Positions 29,565 to 39,269 of a DNA stretch of 64,000 nt are shown piece after piece (within the stretch, counting starts at the first letter, position 1; the number at the start of each line of letters is the position of its first letter). A program made the position numbers and the translations under genes. Under the pieces are notes generated by a model, which searched no databases, was not told the DNA's origin, and was given only the letters and a program-made list of their open reading frames with translations. Source of the DNA: AC-32 sp963717475 (GTDB lineage: Bacteria; Actinomycetota; Thermoleophilia; Gaiellales; Gaiellaceae); assembly GCA_963717475.1 (NCBI GenBank), contig OY970337.1, positions 62,001 through 126,000 of the forward strand, given 5' to 3'.

Positions 29565-30927
29565 TCAGCCGGCGGCGCCGCGCTTCTTCGAGAGCCGGCG
29601 CGCCGACACGGCCTTGTCGCCGTCGGTCTCGTCGCGCGGCTGGATGTAGTAGTTCGACGGGCGCACCGCGACCGAGTAGTTGAGGACCGCCGCCGTCGGC
29701 GTGACCGAGATCAGCTCGAGCCGCTCGACCGCCGCACGGACGTGGCGGCGGAGGGCGTAGCCGGACCGCGCGACGAGCAGCGTGGCGTCGGCGTAGCGGG
29801 CGACGATGCGGGCGTCGCTGATCGGGATGACCGGAGTCGAGTCGATCACGACGGCCTCGTACTCGTGCTCGAGCCGCGCGAGCAGGGCGGGGAACTGGCT
29901 CGTCAGGAGCTCGCCCGGATCGGCCGAGCGCCTGCCGCCGACGAGCACCGCGAGCCCGTCCTCGGCCGTCTGCACGGCCTCCTCGAGGGCGACGTCTCCG
30001 AGCAGCACGTCGATCAGCCCCGGGGAGCGCTGCAGGTTCGAGCATCTCGGCGATGCGGCCGCGGCGGAGGTCGGCGTCGACCAGCAGCGTCTTCGTCCCG
30101 GCGCGCGCCAGCGTCGCCGCGAGGCCGAACGCGACGGTCGTCTTGCCGTGGCTGCCGTCGGGGCTGGTGACGACGACGCTGCGGGTCGCGTCGTCCGCGA
30201 ACAGGAGGTTCGTGCGCAGGTCGCGCATCGCCTCGGCGACGATTCTGAGGCGCGGCTGGCTCGCGAGGTCCTCGGGGGAATGCAGCTTCAGGATGGCCGT
30301 CTCCGCCGGCACCTCGGCGTAGACCGGCACGCCCGTCACCTCGGCCAGCTCCTCCGCCGACTCGATCTTCGTGGTCAGGCTCTCGCGCAGCACCGCCGCT
30401 CCGAGCCCGAGGGCCAGGCCGAGCAAGACCGCGACGATCAGCGTCAGCTTCGTGCGCGGGAAGACCGCCGACGTCGGGAGCGCGGGCGCGTCGATCTGGC
30501 TCAGCTTCATCGAAGGCACGTCGATCTGCCGCTCGCTGACTCGCCGCTTCAGCGCCTCGACGTCGGCGGCGACGCTGAGCTGGGCGAGCCGCGGATTGGT
30601 GCAGCGCGAGTGGATCTTGATGATCCCCGTGCCCTTGAACGTGTCGACGGAGATCGGGCAGAGCCCACGGCCGAGGATCCCGCGCGCGCGCTGAAGCGTC
30701 GAGCGCGAGGTCGCCGCGTCCGCATAGACGGGCACGACCTGGTCGAGGATGCTGAAGAGCACGAGGTCGTTCGCCTGCTTGGGGGTGACGGCCAGCGTCG
30801 ACGTCGACTCGTACTGTTTCGCGACGAGCCTCGTGGCCGCGTAGGACGGGATCAGAACGAGGAGCAGGACCAGCACGACGAGCAGCTTTCGCTGCCAGAA
30901 GACGCGCAAGAGCTCGTTGAAGGTCAC
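29565..30927 (-). CDS. polysaccharide co-polymerase/tyrosine autokinase (Wzc-like), one frameshift
   Basis: GTG 30927. Wzz-type N-terminus with a membrane segment (LLVVLVLLLVLIPSYAATRL), an outer loop, second membrane segment (LTLIVAVLLGLALGLGAAVL), then a BY-kinase domain: AMRDLRTNLLFA, Walker A SPDGSHGKTT, Walker A' LLVDADLRRG and Walker B AVVIDSTPVIPISDARIV. The frame breaks near 30035 (one extra G in CTCGAACC); repair gives MLNLQRSPGLIDVLLGDVAL, typical of the family. The C-terminus has only one Tyr pair (NYYIQP), not a Tyr-rich cluster. It controls chain length and export and should pair with the phosphatase downstream. Confidence 0.85.
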
Positions 30928-30984
30928 GTCATCGTCCTCCGCCGCCGGGGCCCGGCCGTCCGGGACGGCTGATTGCTTCGGGGG

Positions 30985-32114
30985 ATGCGAACAATACCCT
31001 TCGTCGTAGTGGCCCAATCTCGCCGGCTCCTGCTCGCCGCGCAGCCGCACGACGGCGGAGTCGCGCGCCATGTGATCACCCTCGCGGGCGCGCTTCCGCC
31101 CGGCCGCTTCGAGCTCGACGTCGCCTGCCCGCGCGGTTCGCTGACCTGGCGGGAGCTCGAAGGGCAGGACGGAGTCTCGCTGCACGCGATCCGGCCCCAT
31201 CGCAGGCCGAATCCCGACGACATCCGCTCGGAGCTGACGCTGCTGCGGCTCGTCTCCCGCGCAGACGTCGTCCACGTCCATTCGTCGAAGGCGGGCTTCC
31301 TCGGGCGGCTCGCCTCGGCGGTGCGCGGGCAAGCGGAAGGCGTGTGTCTTCTCGCCGCACGGCTGGTCGTTCTGGGCCGCCGACGGGGCCGAGGCTCGGC
31401 TTCTACACGCAGCTGGAGCGGATGGCCGCGGGCTGGTGCGGCGCGATCGTCGCGCTCTCGGAGGACGAGCGCGCAGGCCGGGCTCAGCGCGGGCGTGGGC
31501 GAGCCGGAGCAGTACCGCGTGATCCCGAACGGCGTGCCGCTCGAGCGCTTCGCCCTCGCCGCGGCGGCCGGTCCGCGGGCGGATCCTGATGGTCGGCCGC
31601 CTCGCGCCGCCGAAGCGCCCGGACCTGGCGTTGCGCGCGCTCGCCTCGGTGCTGCGAGCGGGTCCCGGAGGCGGAGCTGCACATCGTCGGCGACGGCCCG
31701 CTCAGGCCGGAGGCGGAGCGCCTCGCCGGCGAGCTCGGCCTCGGGGAGCAGGCGCGCTTCCTCGGCAACCGCGACGACGTCCCCGAGCTGCTCGCGGAGG
31801 CGGAATGCGCGCTCCTGGCGAGCGACTACGAGGGCTGCCCGCTGGCCGTCGTCGAGGCGATGGCCGCGGGCGTCGCCGGTCGCTGCGACCGCGGCCGGCG
31901 GCACGGGCGAGCTCGTGCGCGACGGGCAGCACCGGCGCGCTCGGGCCGAAGGGCGACGCGGAAGGCGCTCGCGCGGGCGCTCGAGGAGGTTCTCGCCGAC
32001 CCGGAGCGGGCCGCAACGCTGGGCGCCGAGGGGCGCCGCGTGGCCGAGGCGGAGCTGTCGCTGGAGCACATGGTCGAGCGCCTGGTGGCGCTCTACGACG
32101 AGCTTCTTCCCTGA
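30985..32114 (+). pseudogene. family 4 glycosyltransferase, multiple frameshifts
   Basis: ATG 30985: RLLLAAQPHDGGVARHVITL and DVVHVHSSKAGFLGRLAS (acceptor side), then in shifting frames PHGWSFWAADGAEARL, VIPNGVPLERFALA, MVGRLAPPKRPDLALRALA, HIVGDGPLRPEAERLAGEL, SDYEGCPLAVVEAMAAGV (E-x7-E) and EHMVERLVALYDELLP. At least six indels between 31.33 and 31.96 kb. Divergent from the autokinase gene. Likely a repeat-unit glycosyltransferase. Confidence 0.7.
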
Positions 32115-32166
32115 TGCCTCGAACGAGGGAGTAGCCCCGAAAACGCGCGAGGACGATGCAAACGGC

Positions 32167-33748
32167 GTGACCGCTGGCTCACGCCGCTTCCTCACGCTTG
32201 CCGCCGCCCTTGCCGTTCTCGTCCTACCCGGGACGGGCGACGCGCGCCCTGCCCAGACCGCCGCCGCGCCGGCCAGCCCCGGCATCGCCGCGCTTCGCAT
32301 CTGCACCAACTGCGCCGCAGACGGGCGGCAACCTCTCGCGATACGGCTACGTGATCCTGAACTCCTGGGACGCGCCCATGATCCCGGCGCTGAAGGCGGC
32401 GAACCCGGGGCTCAAGGTCGCTCGTCTACAAGAACCTGACCTTCACCGTCTCGTACGGCTGCAGGAACGGGGTCGACCTTCCGTACCAGACGACCGGCGT
32501 CGGCTACTGCGACGCAGACCAGCACCATCCCGACTGGTTCCTGACCGACCCCTCCGGCAACCGGCTCAACTCGTCCGGCTACCCGCAGGCCTGGATCATG
32601 GACGTGGGCAACCCGGCCTACCAGTCGAAGTGGGTGACGAACGTGCTCGACCGACGTGCGCGCGGGCGGCTGGGACGGCGTCTTCATGGACGACACCGAC
32701 GCCGACATGAGCTGGCACCTGAACGGGCGGACGATGGCGCAGGTACCCGACCGGCGCGTCCTGGCGCGCGGCGACCCGCAGCATGCTCGCGAGCGTGGGG
32801 CCGTCGCTGCGCGGGGCCGGCTTCCTGGCCGTCGCGAACCTGTACGCGCCGTGGGATTCCTCCTACGACGCGCAGGCGACGTGGAGCGACTGGCTCCAGT
32901 TCATCTCGGGCGCCGCGCAGGAGTACTACTCGAAGTGGGGCTCGTCGAGCTCGGGCTGGTTCGCCGGCAGCGACTGGACGTTCCGCCAGCAGTTCCAGGC
33001 CCTGACGGAGCAGGCCGGGAAGATCTTCCTCGGGATCACCTACGCGCCGCACGCCGATGCCCGCTCGATGACCTACGCGCGCGCCAACTTCCTGCTCTTC
33101 GACGATCCCGCCAACGGCGGCGCGCTCATGTTCGAGCCGAGCGACCCCGAGGCGGAGGATCCCTACTCGCCGACGTGGACGCAGGACATCGGCTCGCCCG
33201 CGGGGGCGCGCTTCCAGGTCGGCTCGGCCTGGCGCCGGAACTACTCCGGCGGCACCGTCCTCGTCAATCCGACCACCTCGGCGGTGACGGTGCAGCTCGG
33301 AGCGGACCTACCTCGACGCCGGCGGGAACCGGGTCACCTCGGTCACGCTCGGCGCGACGACCGGCGCGGTCCTGCGCTCGACCGGCGAGCCGCCGCCCCC
33401 GCCGCCACCGCCGCACCGCCGCCGGGCGGAATCGCGCTCACCGCATCCGTCTCCGGCACCTCGGTGAGCCTGCGCTGGACCGGCATGAGCGCCGCGCGGG
33501 CGGACATCTTCCGGAACGGCTCCCGCGCCGCGACCGTCGCGAACAGCGGCTCCTACGTGGACCGGCTCTCGCGCCGCGCGCACGGGACGTTCACCTACCG
33601 CGTCTGCGCCGCCGGCACCTCCACCTGCTCGAACGACGTCGCGGTCACGGTCGGCTCGAACCAGAACCGGCTCACGGCGCGCCGCACCCGGGCGCACACG
33701 CACTACAGGCTGCGCCGCTACGCGCGCGCGGCTGCCAGGCGGCGATAG
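32167..33748 (+). pseudogene. secreted putative glycoside hydrolase (GHL15-like) with C-terminal Fn3-like domain, frameshifted
   Basis: Signal peptide (FLTLAAALAVLVLPGTGDA). A TIM-barrel-like domain reads in several frames: RYGYVILNSWDAPMIPALKA, QAWIMDVGNPAYQSKWV and GWDGVFMDDTDADMSWHL, where the D-D of VFMDDTD is the likely catalytic site of GHL15/GH66-like hydrolases. From 32.78 kb the frame is clean for ~170 residues, is lost over a proline-rich linker (33.30-33.42 kb) and resumes in a beta domain (GIALTASVSGTSVSLRWTGM). Basic C-terminus. Probably acts on the locus's own polysaccharide; the start is uncertain. Confidence 0.6.
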
Positions 33749-34799
33749 AGCTCGACCAGCGGCTCGGTCGCAGGGCCGGGCGAGTAGCGCTCTTCGAAGG
33801 TCTTTCGCGCTGCGGCTCCGCGCTCGCGCCGGGCCTTCTCGTCCCGCAGGAGCTCTGCAGCGGCCGACGCAAGCGCGCGCGGGTCGGTCTCCACGACGAC
33901 GCCGTCCGAGGGCGCGATCCCCTCGGCGCCGGCGGGAGTCGTCACGACGGGGACGCCGCTCGCGATCGCCTCCAGCACCTTCACCTTCATCCCACTTCCG
34001 CGCGGCAGCGGGAAGAGCAGGAGCGAGAAGCGCTGGAAGACCTCGCGCGCGCTCTCGACCTCGCCGAGGCCGCCGAAGCGCTCGGTGCCGCGGCCGGCGA
34101 CGACGAGCTCCGCCCCCGGAACGCGGACGAGCGGCCAGACCTCCTCCAGCAGCACGCGCAGCGCAGCTGCGGTCGGCGGCCACGCGGCGGTGCCGATCAG
34201 CCCGGCGGTCGGAGGGCCGTCGAGCGGCGCGGGGCGGTAGAGGGACGGGTCGAGCGAGAGCGGCGCGACCACGACCTCGCGCCCGCAGCTCCGCAGCCAC
34301 GAGCGGTGAGCTCGCCACCACCCAGCGGTGCCTGCCGCACGGCAGCGCGCTCGGCGCGGGTCGCGTCGAGCACCTCGCGGAACTGCTTCGACCACGGCGC
34401 GCCGAGACCGCGGTCGAGGCGCGCCAGGTAGTGCAGGTGGACGAGCGAGGGCTTCTCGATCCCCTCGTCGCACCAGGCGGTCTCGGTCTCCTCGAGGTGG
34501 ACGAGGTCGGCGTCGGCAGCGGCGGCCCGGACCCGCTCGGCGAAGGCCCCGGTCAGCTCGCCGAGCGGCCGCCTCACCCGCTGCAGCCGCGCCTGGAACG
34601 GCCCGGGCGGGGGAACGTCGACGACCTCGACGGGCAAGTCGCCGGGCACCTCACCCGGAACCGAGAATCCGCGCCGCGCCGCGATCGCGTGCACGTCGAC
34701 CCCGTGCCCCATGAGCCCGCGCAACAGCCCGATCGCCGTCCGGCCGGGCGCGCCGCCCTCGGGGAGCGGCGGCTGGGTGAGGACGACGAGCGCCTTCAC
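33718..34799 (-). CDS. family 4 glycosyltransferase, two close frameshifts
   Basis: GTG 34799 overlaps the upstream stop (GTGA). N-terminus ALVVLTQPPLPEGGAPGRTA and LVHLEETETAWCDEGI; after two breaks near 34320 and 34285 the frame gives VVVAPLSLDPSLYRPAP, GLIGTAAWPPTAAALRVLL, ELVVAGRGTERFGGL and GSGMKVKVLEAIASGVPVV (E-x7 region), ending EPLVELYRRLAAARA. It overlaps the convergent hydrolase gene by 31 nt. Confidence 0.8.
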
Positions 34800-36223
34800 C
34801 GCCACGCGTCCCAGCCGGCGCCGAGGCCCGGGACGCGGAGCCACCGTTCGGCCCGCGCGCGCATGAGCGCGAAGGCCGCGTATCGCCCGGCCCCCGGATC
34901 GCGCGCATCCTCGGCGCGCTGCTCTCCGGCGACGCCGCTCTGGAGCCAGCAAAGCGTGGCGAGCGGCCCGACCGCCTCGGGCGAAAGCGCCAGCGCGTCG
35001 ACGTACGCGCGGACCCAGCGGAAAAGCAGGTCGGACGACTGCGCTTTGCCGAGGAAGAGCCGCTCGAAATGCTCGGTCTGTGCTTCCGGAGCCGTTCCGC
35101 TGCCGTCCAGGTGCGCGGTCGCGTCCGCGAGGAAGTAGAGGAGATCCCAGAGCGGCAGGCCGTGGCGAATCGCGTCCTCCCAGTCGAGCACGGTGAAGTC
35201 GTCGCCTGCGCTCACGACGTTCCACGAGCCGAGGTCGCTGTGGACGAGGACCGCGGGCACATCCGGCAGCTCGTCGGCGAGCCGGTGATCGACCTCCCAG
35301 TACGGCAGCACGTCGTCGGTGAGGCGCCGCCGCTCCTCGTGCAGCGCCCCGGGGCCGGCTTGCGTCGTGAGGGCCGCGTCGATCAGCCATGCGCAGATCC
35401 GGCCGATCGCCTGCAGCTTTTCCGGGCGGCTCGGCGACGAGCGGAGCAGGGCGAGCAACGGCTTCCCGCGGGCGGCCGTCTCGAGCGTGCACTGCAGTCC
35501 CTCCGCCTCGAACGACGCCAGCCACCTCGGCGCGCGCTCGGCGACGACTTCGCCGGCCTCACGCACGAGCTCCAGGCCCATGCGCTCGCGCTCGAACGAG
35601 CCGAGGCGCACGGGCAGCCGCGCGAACTTCAGCGCCCACGACGGCTCGTTCGCGCGAGGCTCGAAGAGCAGGAAGGTCGCGCGGGAGTAGTCATCGCCCT
35701 GGCCGGCGAGCAGGAGCGGCCGAGCGTCGTCGGACAGCCCGTGCTCGAGTCCCGCGCGCACGACGAACGGCAGCCCGCGCGGGGCCGCGACCAGCACCTC
35801 CGGGCGGACCGGCGGCAGGCGATCCCGGGCGGCGACCTCGCCGAGCCCTCGGTTGCGCGCACGCTTCCAGCGCCGGTCGGCGAAGGCCCACTGCTGGACC
35901 GCGTAGCGCGCCGGGTCTCCGCCGCCGAGTGGGACGAAAGCGATCGGCTCCGCGAGCGACGGCAGCGGCAGGTAGCGACGCGCTTCGAAGTCCGGGGCCG
36001 AAACGCGTGGGCGGCGGCCCTCGAGCACGATGGCGTGGGGGCGAAGCGCGAGCGCGTCCGCGGCCCGGTCGGCCGGCGCGACGGCAAGATCGACGTCCCC
36101 GCCCGAGGCGACCTCGATCCCGGCCCGTTCGAGCTCCGGTCTCCACTCGTCGGCTCCAGCAAGAACCGCCGCGCGCCGGACCGGGTGCGGCAGGAGGAAG
36201 CGCGCGTCGATCCTCCGCAGCAT
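34796..36223 (-). CDS. aminoglycoside-phosphotransferase-fold kinase of unknown substrate
   Basis: 475 residues, intact. The C-terminal ~250 residues have the APH/choline-kinase fold: WALKFARLP (ATP Lys), the catalytic loop VLVHSDLGSWNVV (H-x-D-x4-N) and the metal Asp of VLDWEDAIRHG. The N-terminal ~180 residues (VDLAVAPADRAADALALRPH, then AIVLEGRRPRV) look like a separate Rossmann-like nucleotide or substrate domain. It lies in an operon between two glycosyltransferases, so a sugar or polyol intermediate of the polysaccharide is a more likely substrate than an antibiotic; this is inference. Confidence 0.75.
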   Translation of the reverse strand: MLRRIDARFLLPHPVRRAAVLAGADEWRPELERAGIEVASGGDVDLAVAPADRAADALALRPHAIVLEGRRPRVSAPDFEARRYLPLPSLAEPIAFVPLGGGDPARYAVQQWAFADRRWKRARNRGLGEVAARDRLPPVRPEVLVAAPRGLPFVVRAGLEHGLSDDARPLLLAGQGDDYSRATFLLFEPRANEPSWALKFARLPVRLGSFERERMGLELVREAGEVVAERAPRWLASFEAEGLQCTLETAARGKPLLALLRSSPSRPEKLQAIGRICAWLIDAALTTQAGPGALHEERRRLTDDVLPYWEVDHRLADELPDVPAVLVHSDLGSWNVVSAGDDFTVLDWEDAIRHGLPLWDLLYFLADATAHLDGSGTAPEAQTEHFERLFLGKAQSSDLLFRWVRAYVDALALSPEAVGPLATLCWLQSGVAGEQRAEDARDPGAGRYAAFALMRARAERWLRVPGLGAGWDAWR

Positions 36224-37312
36224 CAGGCGAGGATCTCGCGGTAGAGGGCGTCGAAGGCTCGCGCCATCGCCTCGGCGGTGAAGAGCGCCTGCGCGCGGCC
36301 GCGGCCGTTCTCGCCGAGCTGCCGCGCGAGCTCCGGCTCCGAGAGCAGCCGCCGCAGCCGCTCGGCGAAGGCCTGCGAGTCACCGGCCGGCGCGAGCAAT
36401 CCGGTCTCTCCGTCGATGACCGCCTCGCCGACGCTGCCGACGTCCGCGGCCACCACCGGGACCCCCGCGAGCATCGCCTCCACGACGGCGAGGGGGAACC
36501 CTTCCTGGCGCGACGGGAGCACGAACGCGTCGAAGCCGGCCAGGTAGCGGCGCGGCTCGTCCGACCAGCCGATGAGCTCGAGGCGCTCGGCCACGCCGAC
36601 TTCCCGCGCGAGCTCCTCCAGCCGCGGCCTGCTCGCTACCGCCGCCGACGATGACGAGCGTTGCCTCGGGCACGTCCCGGAGGGCGCGGATCGCGACGTC
36701 GAATCCCTTCTCGGGCGAGAGGCGCCCGACGGCACCGATCACCGGGCCGCTCCTCACGCGCGGCAGCGGTTCGACTTGGACGTCGGGAACGCCGTTGTAG
36801 ATCGTGCGCACGCTGCCGCGCTCCAGGCCGACCGCGTCCTCGACGGCCCGCGCCGAGCGCTCCCCGACGGCGACGTGCGCGGAAATGCGCCGCGAGGCGG
36901 CCCGCTTGAAGAACCTCTGCATGTCGCTGTCGGTGGTGAGCGGCGACTGCTCGACCACGACGGTCCGCGCGCCCGGCGTCAGCAGCGAGGCAAGTACGCC
37001 GTACTGGCCGCTCACCGTCGTCCAGAGGTTCGCGTGGAAGATCTGCGGGCGCAGCGCCGCCACCGCGCGCACGTGCCGGGAGATCCGTTGGAGGTCAAAC
37101 TTGTTCCGGACGTCCGTGACGATGCGGAGATCCGTGCCCTCGCGGGCCGCGCGCACCGACTCGCCGACGGACTCGTCCACCGCCAGCACCGTGATCTCGT
37201 AGGACGGATCGAGGTAGGCGAGCAGGTTCGCCAGGGCCTGCTCGGCCCCGCCGAACGATCTCGCGTCGGAGTAGGCGACCAGCCTCACTCCTGCCGAGCG
37301 CGCTCCCTCCAC
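36223..37312 (-). CDS. family 4 glycosyltransferase, one frameshift
   Basis: GTG 37312 (TAAGCT box 9 nt upstream); an in-frame GTG at 37288 with AGGA is an alternative. LVAYSDARSFGGAEQALANL, FHANLWTTVSGQYGVLASLL, RTIYNGVPDVQVEPL, GAVGRLSPEKGFDVAIRAL; after a break near 36645, RPRLEELAREVGVAERLELI, DAFVLPSRQEGFPLAVVEAM (E-x7-E) and AMARAFDALYREILA. The stop overlaps the kinase gene's ATG. First gene of a three-gene operon. Confidence 0.85.
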
Positions 37313-37352
37313 CGCTTACCAAGCTTAAGTCGTCGGTGGGCGGCCGCTGGCG

Positions 37353-37358
37353 TATCGT
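37353..37358 (+). promoter_or_regulatory. -10-like TATCGT box, leaderless-type
   Basis: TATCGT ends 7 nt before GTG 37366. The 53-nt gap also holds the opposing TAAGCT box (37322-37327) of the divergent glycosyltransferase gene. Confidence 0.4.
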
Positions 37359-37365
37359 GAGGTTC

Positions 37366-38250
37366 GTGGGCGTACGGCGGCTGATTCGGCGGGTGGCGAC
37401 GAGGCCGCCTGCGCCGCCGCGGCCGGCACCGGATCCCGACCGGAAGCTGATTCTCATGTACCACCGCGTCGCCGAGAGCTCGGCCGATCCGCTCGAGCTC
37501 TGCGTGTCGCCGTCCCGCTTCGCCGAGCACCTGGGGCTTCTGGAAAGCCTCGGCGAGATCGTGCCGCTGCGGGAGCTGCTCTCCGAGCGTCGCCGCTCCG
37601 GTCTCTCGTTTGCGCTCACCTTCGACGACGGCTACGCCGACAACGCGCTCGAGGCGGCGCCGCTGCTCGCGCGGCACGACGCGCACGCAACGGTTTTCGT
37701 CGTGGCGGGCGCCGTGGGCTCCGCCCGCGCCTTCTGGTGGGACCGGCTCGCCGGTCTCCTTTACCGCGACCGCGACTCGTCGGAGTACTGGAGCGCGTGG
37801 GAACGGCTGCGGCGCTTGCCGGTGCCCGAAATCGAGAAGGAGCTCGCTTCGCTGGAGCGGGAGCGCGGGCCGGGCGCGACGGACGGCGCCAGGCCGGTCA
37901 GCGAGGCCGAGCTTGCCTCCCTCGCCACCGGGCCCATCGAGGTCGGCGGGCACACGATCACCCACCCGAGCCTGCCGGTCCTCGGGCTCGACGAGCAGGA
38001 ACGCGAGATCGCCGACGGGCGCGCGCGGCTGGAGGAGCTCGTGGGGGGCCCGCTGGAGACGTTCTCCTACCCGTACGGCGACTACGACGAGGACACCGTG
38101 CGGCTGGTCCAGCAAACCGGCTTCCGCTTCGCCTGCAGCGTCGAGGAGGGCTCCGTCTCGCGCGACTCCTCGCCGTTTCTGCTGCCGCGCTACGCGGTCC
38201 GGGACTGGCCCGCAGACGAGCTCGAGCGCAGGCTCGCGACCTGGGCGTGA
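37366..38250 (+). CDS. polysaccharide deacetylase (NodB domain)
   Basis: 294 residues from GTG 37366, chosen for its TATCGT box and TGAGG. NodB motifs: KLILMYHRVAES, FALTFDDGYADN (motif 1 Asp pair), EVGGHTITHPSL (motif 2 metal His residues), FSYPYGDYDEDTV (motif 3). It removes N- or O-acetyl groups from surface polysaccharide. No clear signal peptide, but the N-terminus is basic (RRLIRRVATR). GTGA overlap with the next gene. Intact. Confidence 0.9.
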   Translation: MGVRRLIRRVATRPPAPPRPAPDPDRKLILMYHRVAESSADPLELCVSPSRFAEHLGLLESLGEIVPLRELLSERRRSGLSFALTFDDGYADNALEAAPLLARHDAHATVFVVAGAVGSARAFWWDRLAGLLYRDRDSSEYWSAWERLRRLPVPEIEKELASLERERGPGATDGARPVSEAELASLATGPIEVGGHTITHPSLPVLGLDEQEREIADGRARLEELVGGPLETFSYPYGDYDEDTVRLVQQTGFRFACSVEEGSVSRDSSPFLLPRYAVRDWPADELERRLATWA

Positions 38251-39269
38251 CCGCCGTGCAGGGCCTGGAGCTCGACCGGCTCGGCTCGCTCGACGAGGCG
38301 CGCGCCGAATGGGAGCAGCTGGCGCATGCGTCAGGCATTCCCTTCGCGACGGTCGAGTGGACGGAGACGTGGCTCGAGCACGCGGCCGGCCCGTACGAGC
38401 CGCGCCTCTTCATCGCACGGGAGGCGGGAGGACGGCCGGTGGCGATCGTCCCAATCGTGGTCGCGCGCGGCCGCTACGTGCGCAAGGCGAGGTTCCTCGG
38501 CTTCCGCGCCGCGAACCAGGTCGGGCCGATCTGTGCCCCCGAGGACGCCGAGGCCGGGGTCGAGACGCTCCGCCGCGTGCTCGCGGCGACCCGTGCCGAG
38601 TGGGACGTCTTCCTGGCGGAGAACCTTCCGGAGCGAGGCTGGGACCGGAAGATCGGCGGCTCCGTCCTGGGTCGCAACTCCGTCCCCGTCGTGCGCGGCC
38701 CGTGGGCGAGCTGGGACGACTACCTGGCGACGCGCAGCCACAACCTGCGCAACGAGCTCCGTCGCAAAGAGCGCCGTCTTCGGGAGCAGGGCCTGCGGCA
38801 CACCCGGGTTGCAAGCCGCGAGGAGCTCGAGCCGGCGCTCGACGCGCTCTTCGCCCTGCACCGCGGGCGGTGGGGCACGGAGGCATCGCCGTTCTTCTCC
38901 GAGCTCGAGCCTTTCCACCGTGCCTTCGCCCGGGCGGCGTTCGACCGCGGCTGGGTGCGGCTGCACGTCCTGTCGCTCGAGGACAGGCCGGTGGCGGCGA
39001 ACTACAGCCTCCGGTTCCGCGACGACGAGTGGTCGTACCAGCTCGGCCGGGACCTCGAGCTGGAGCACGCGTCCGTGGGCCTGATCAGCACGGCCATCAC
39101 CGTCCGCGACGCGTTCGCCGAGGGAGTTGCCGCGTACAGGCTCGGCCCGGGAGGGCAGTCCTACAAGTTGAGGCTCGCCAACGATGAGCTTTCGCTCGAG
39201 ACAGTCGGCGTCGGTCGCGGATTGCGCGGCAGGGCCGCGGTGATCGCCGCCCGTCGGCGTGAGGGCTAG
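38247..39269 (+). CDS. FemAB/CelD-like GNAT acyltransferase
   Basis: 340 residues, intact. It fits the BioF2-like/CelD-BcsL group associated with polysaccharide loci: IPFATVEWTETWLEHAAGPY, RKARFLGFRAANQVGPICA, the diagnostic SHNLRNELRRKERRLREQG, LFALHRGRWGTEASPFF and YRLGPGGQSYKLRLANDE at the end. It likely transfers an acyl or aminoacyl group to a glycan or lipid intermediate. Shares a CTAG double stop with the convergent flippase gene. Confidence 0.8.
   Translation: MTAVQGLELDRLGSLDEARAEWEQLAHASGIPFATVEWTETWLEHAAGPYEPRLFIAREAGGRPVAIVPIVVARGRYVRKARFLGFRAANQVGPICAPEDAEAGVETLRRVLAATRAEWDVFLAENLPERGWDRKIGGSVLGRNSVPVVRGPWASWDDYLATRSHNLRNELRRKERRLREQGLRHTRVASREELEPALDALFALHRGRWGTEASPFFSELEPFHRAFARAAFDRGWVRLHVLSLEDRPVAANYSLRFRDDEWSYQLGRDLELEHASVGLISTAITVRDAFAEGVAAYRLGPGGQSYKLRLANDELSLETVGVGRGLRGRAAVIAARRREG

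Noticed and set aside
24535..34400. Mobile element or phage remnant causing the broken genes
   Set aside because: No transposase, integrase or terminal repeats seen; the fragments join into ordinary polysaccharide genes with single-base indels.
34796..36223. Antibiotic-resistance aminoglycoside phosphotransferase
   Set aside because: The active-site loop fits the broad APH fold, but the extra N-terminal domain and polysaccharide operon do not fit a resistance gene.
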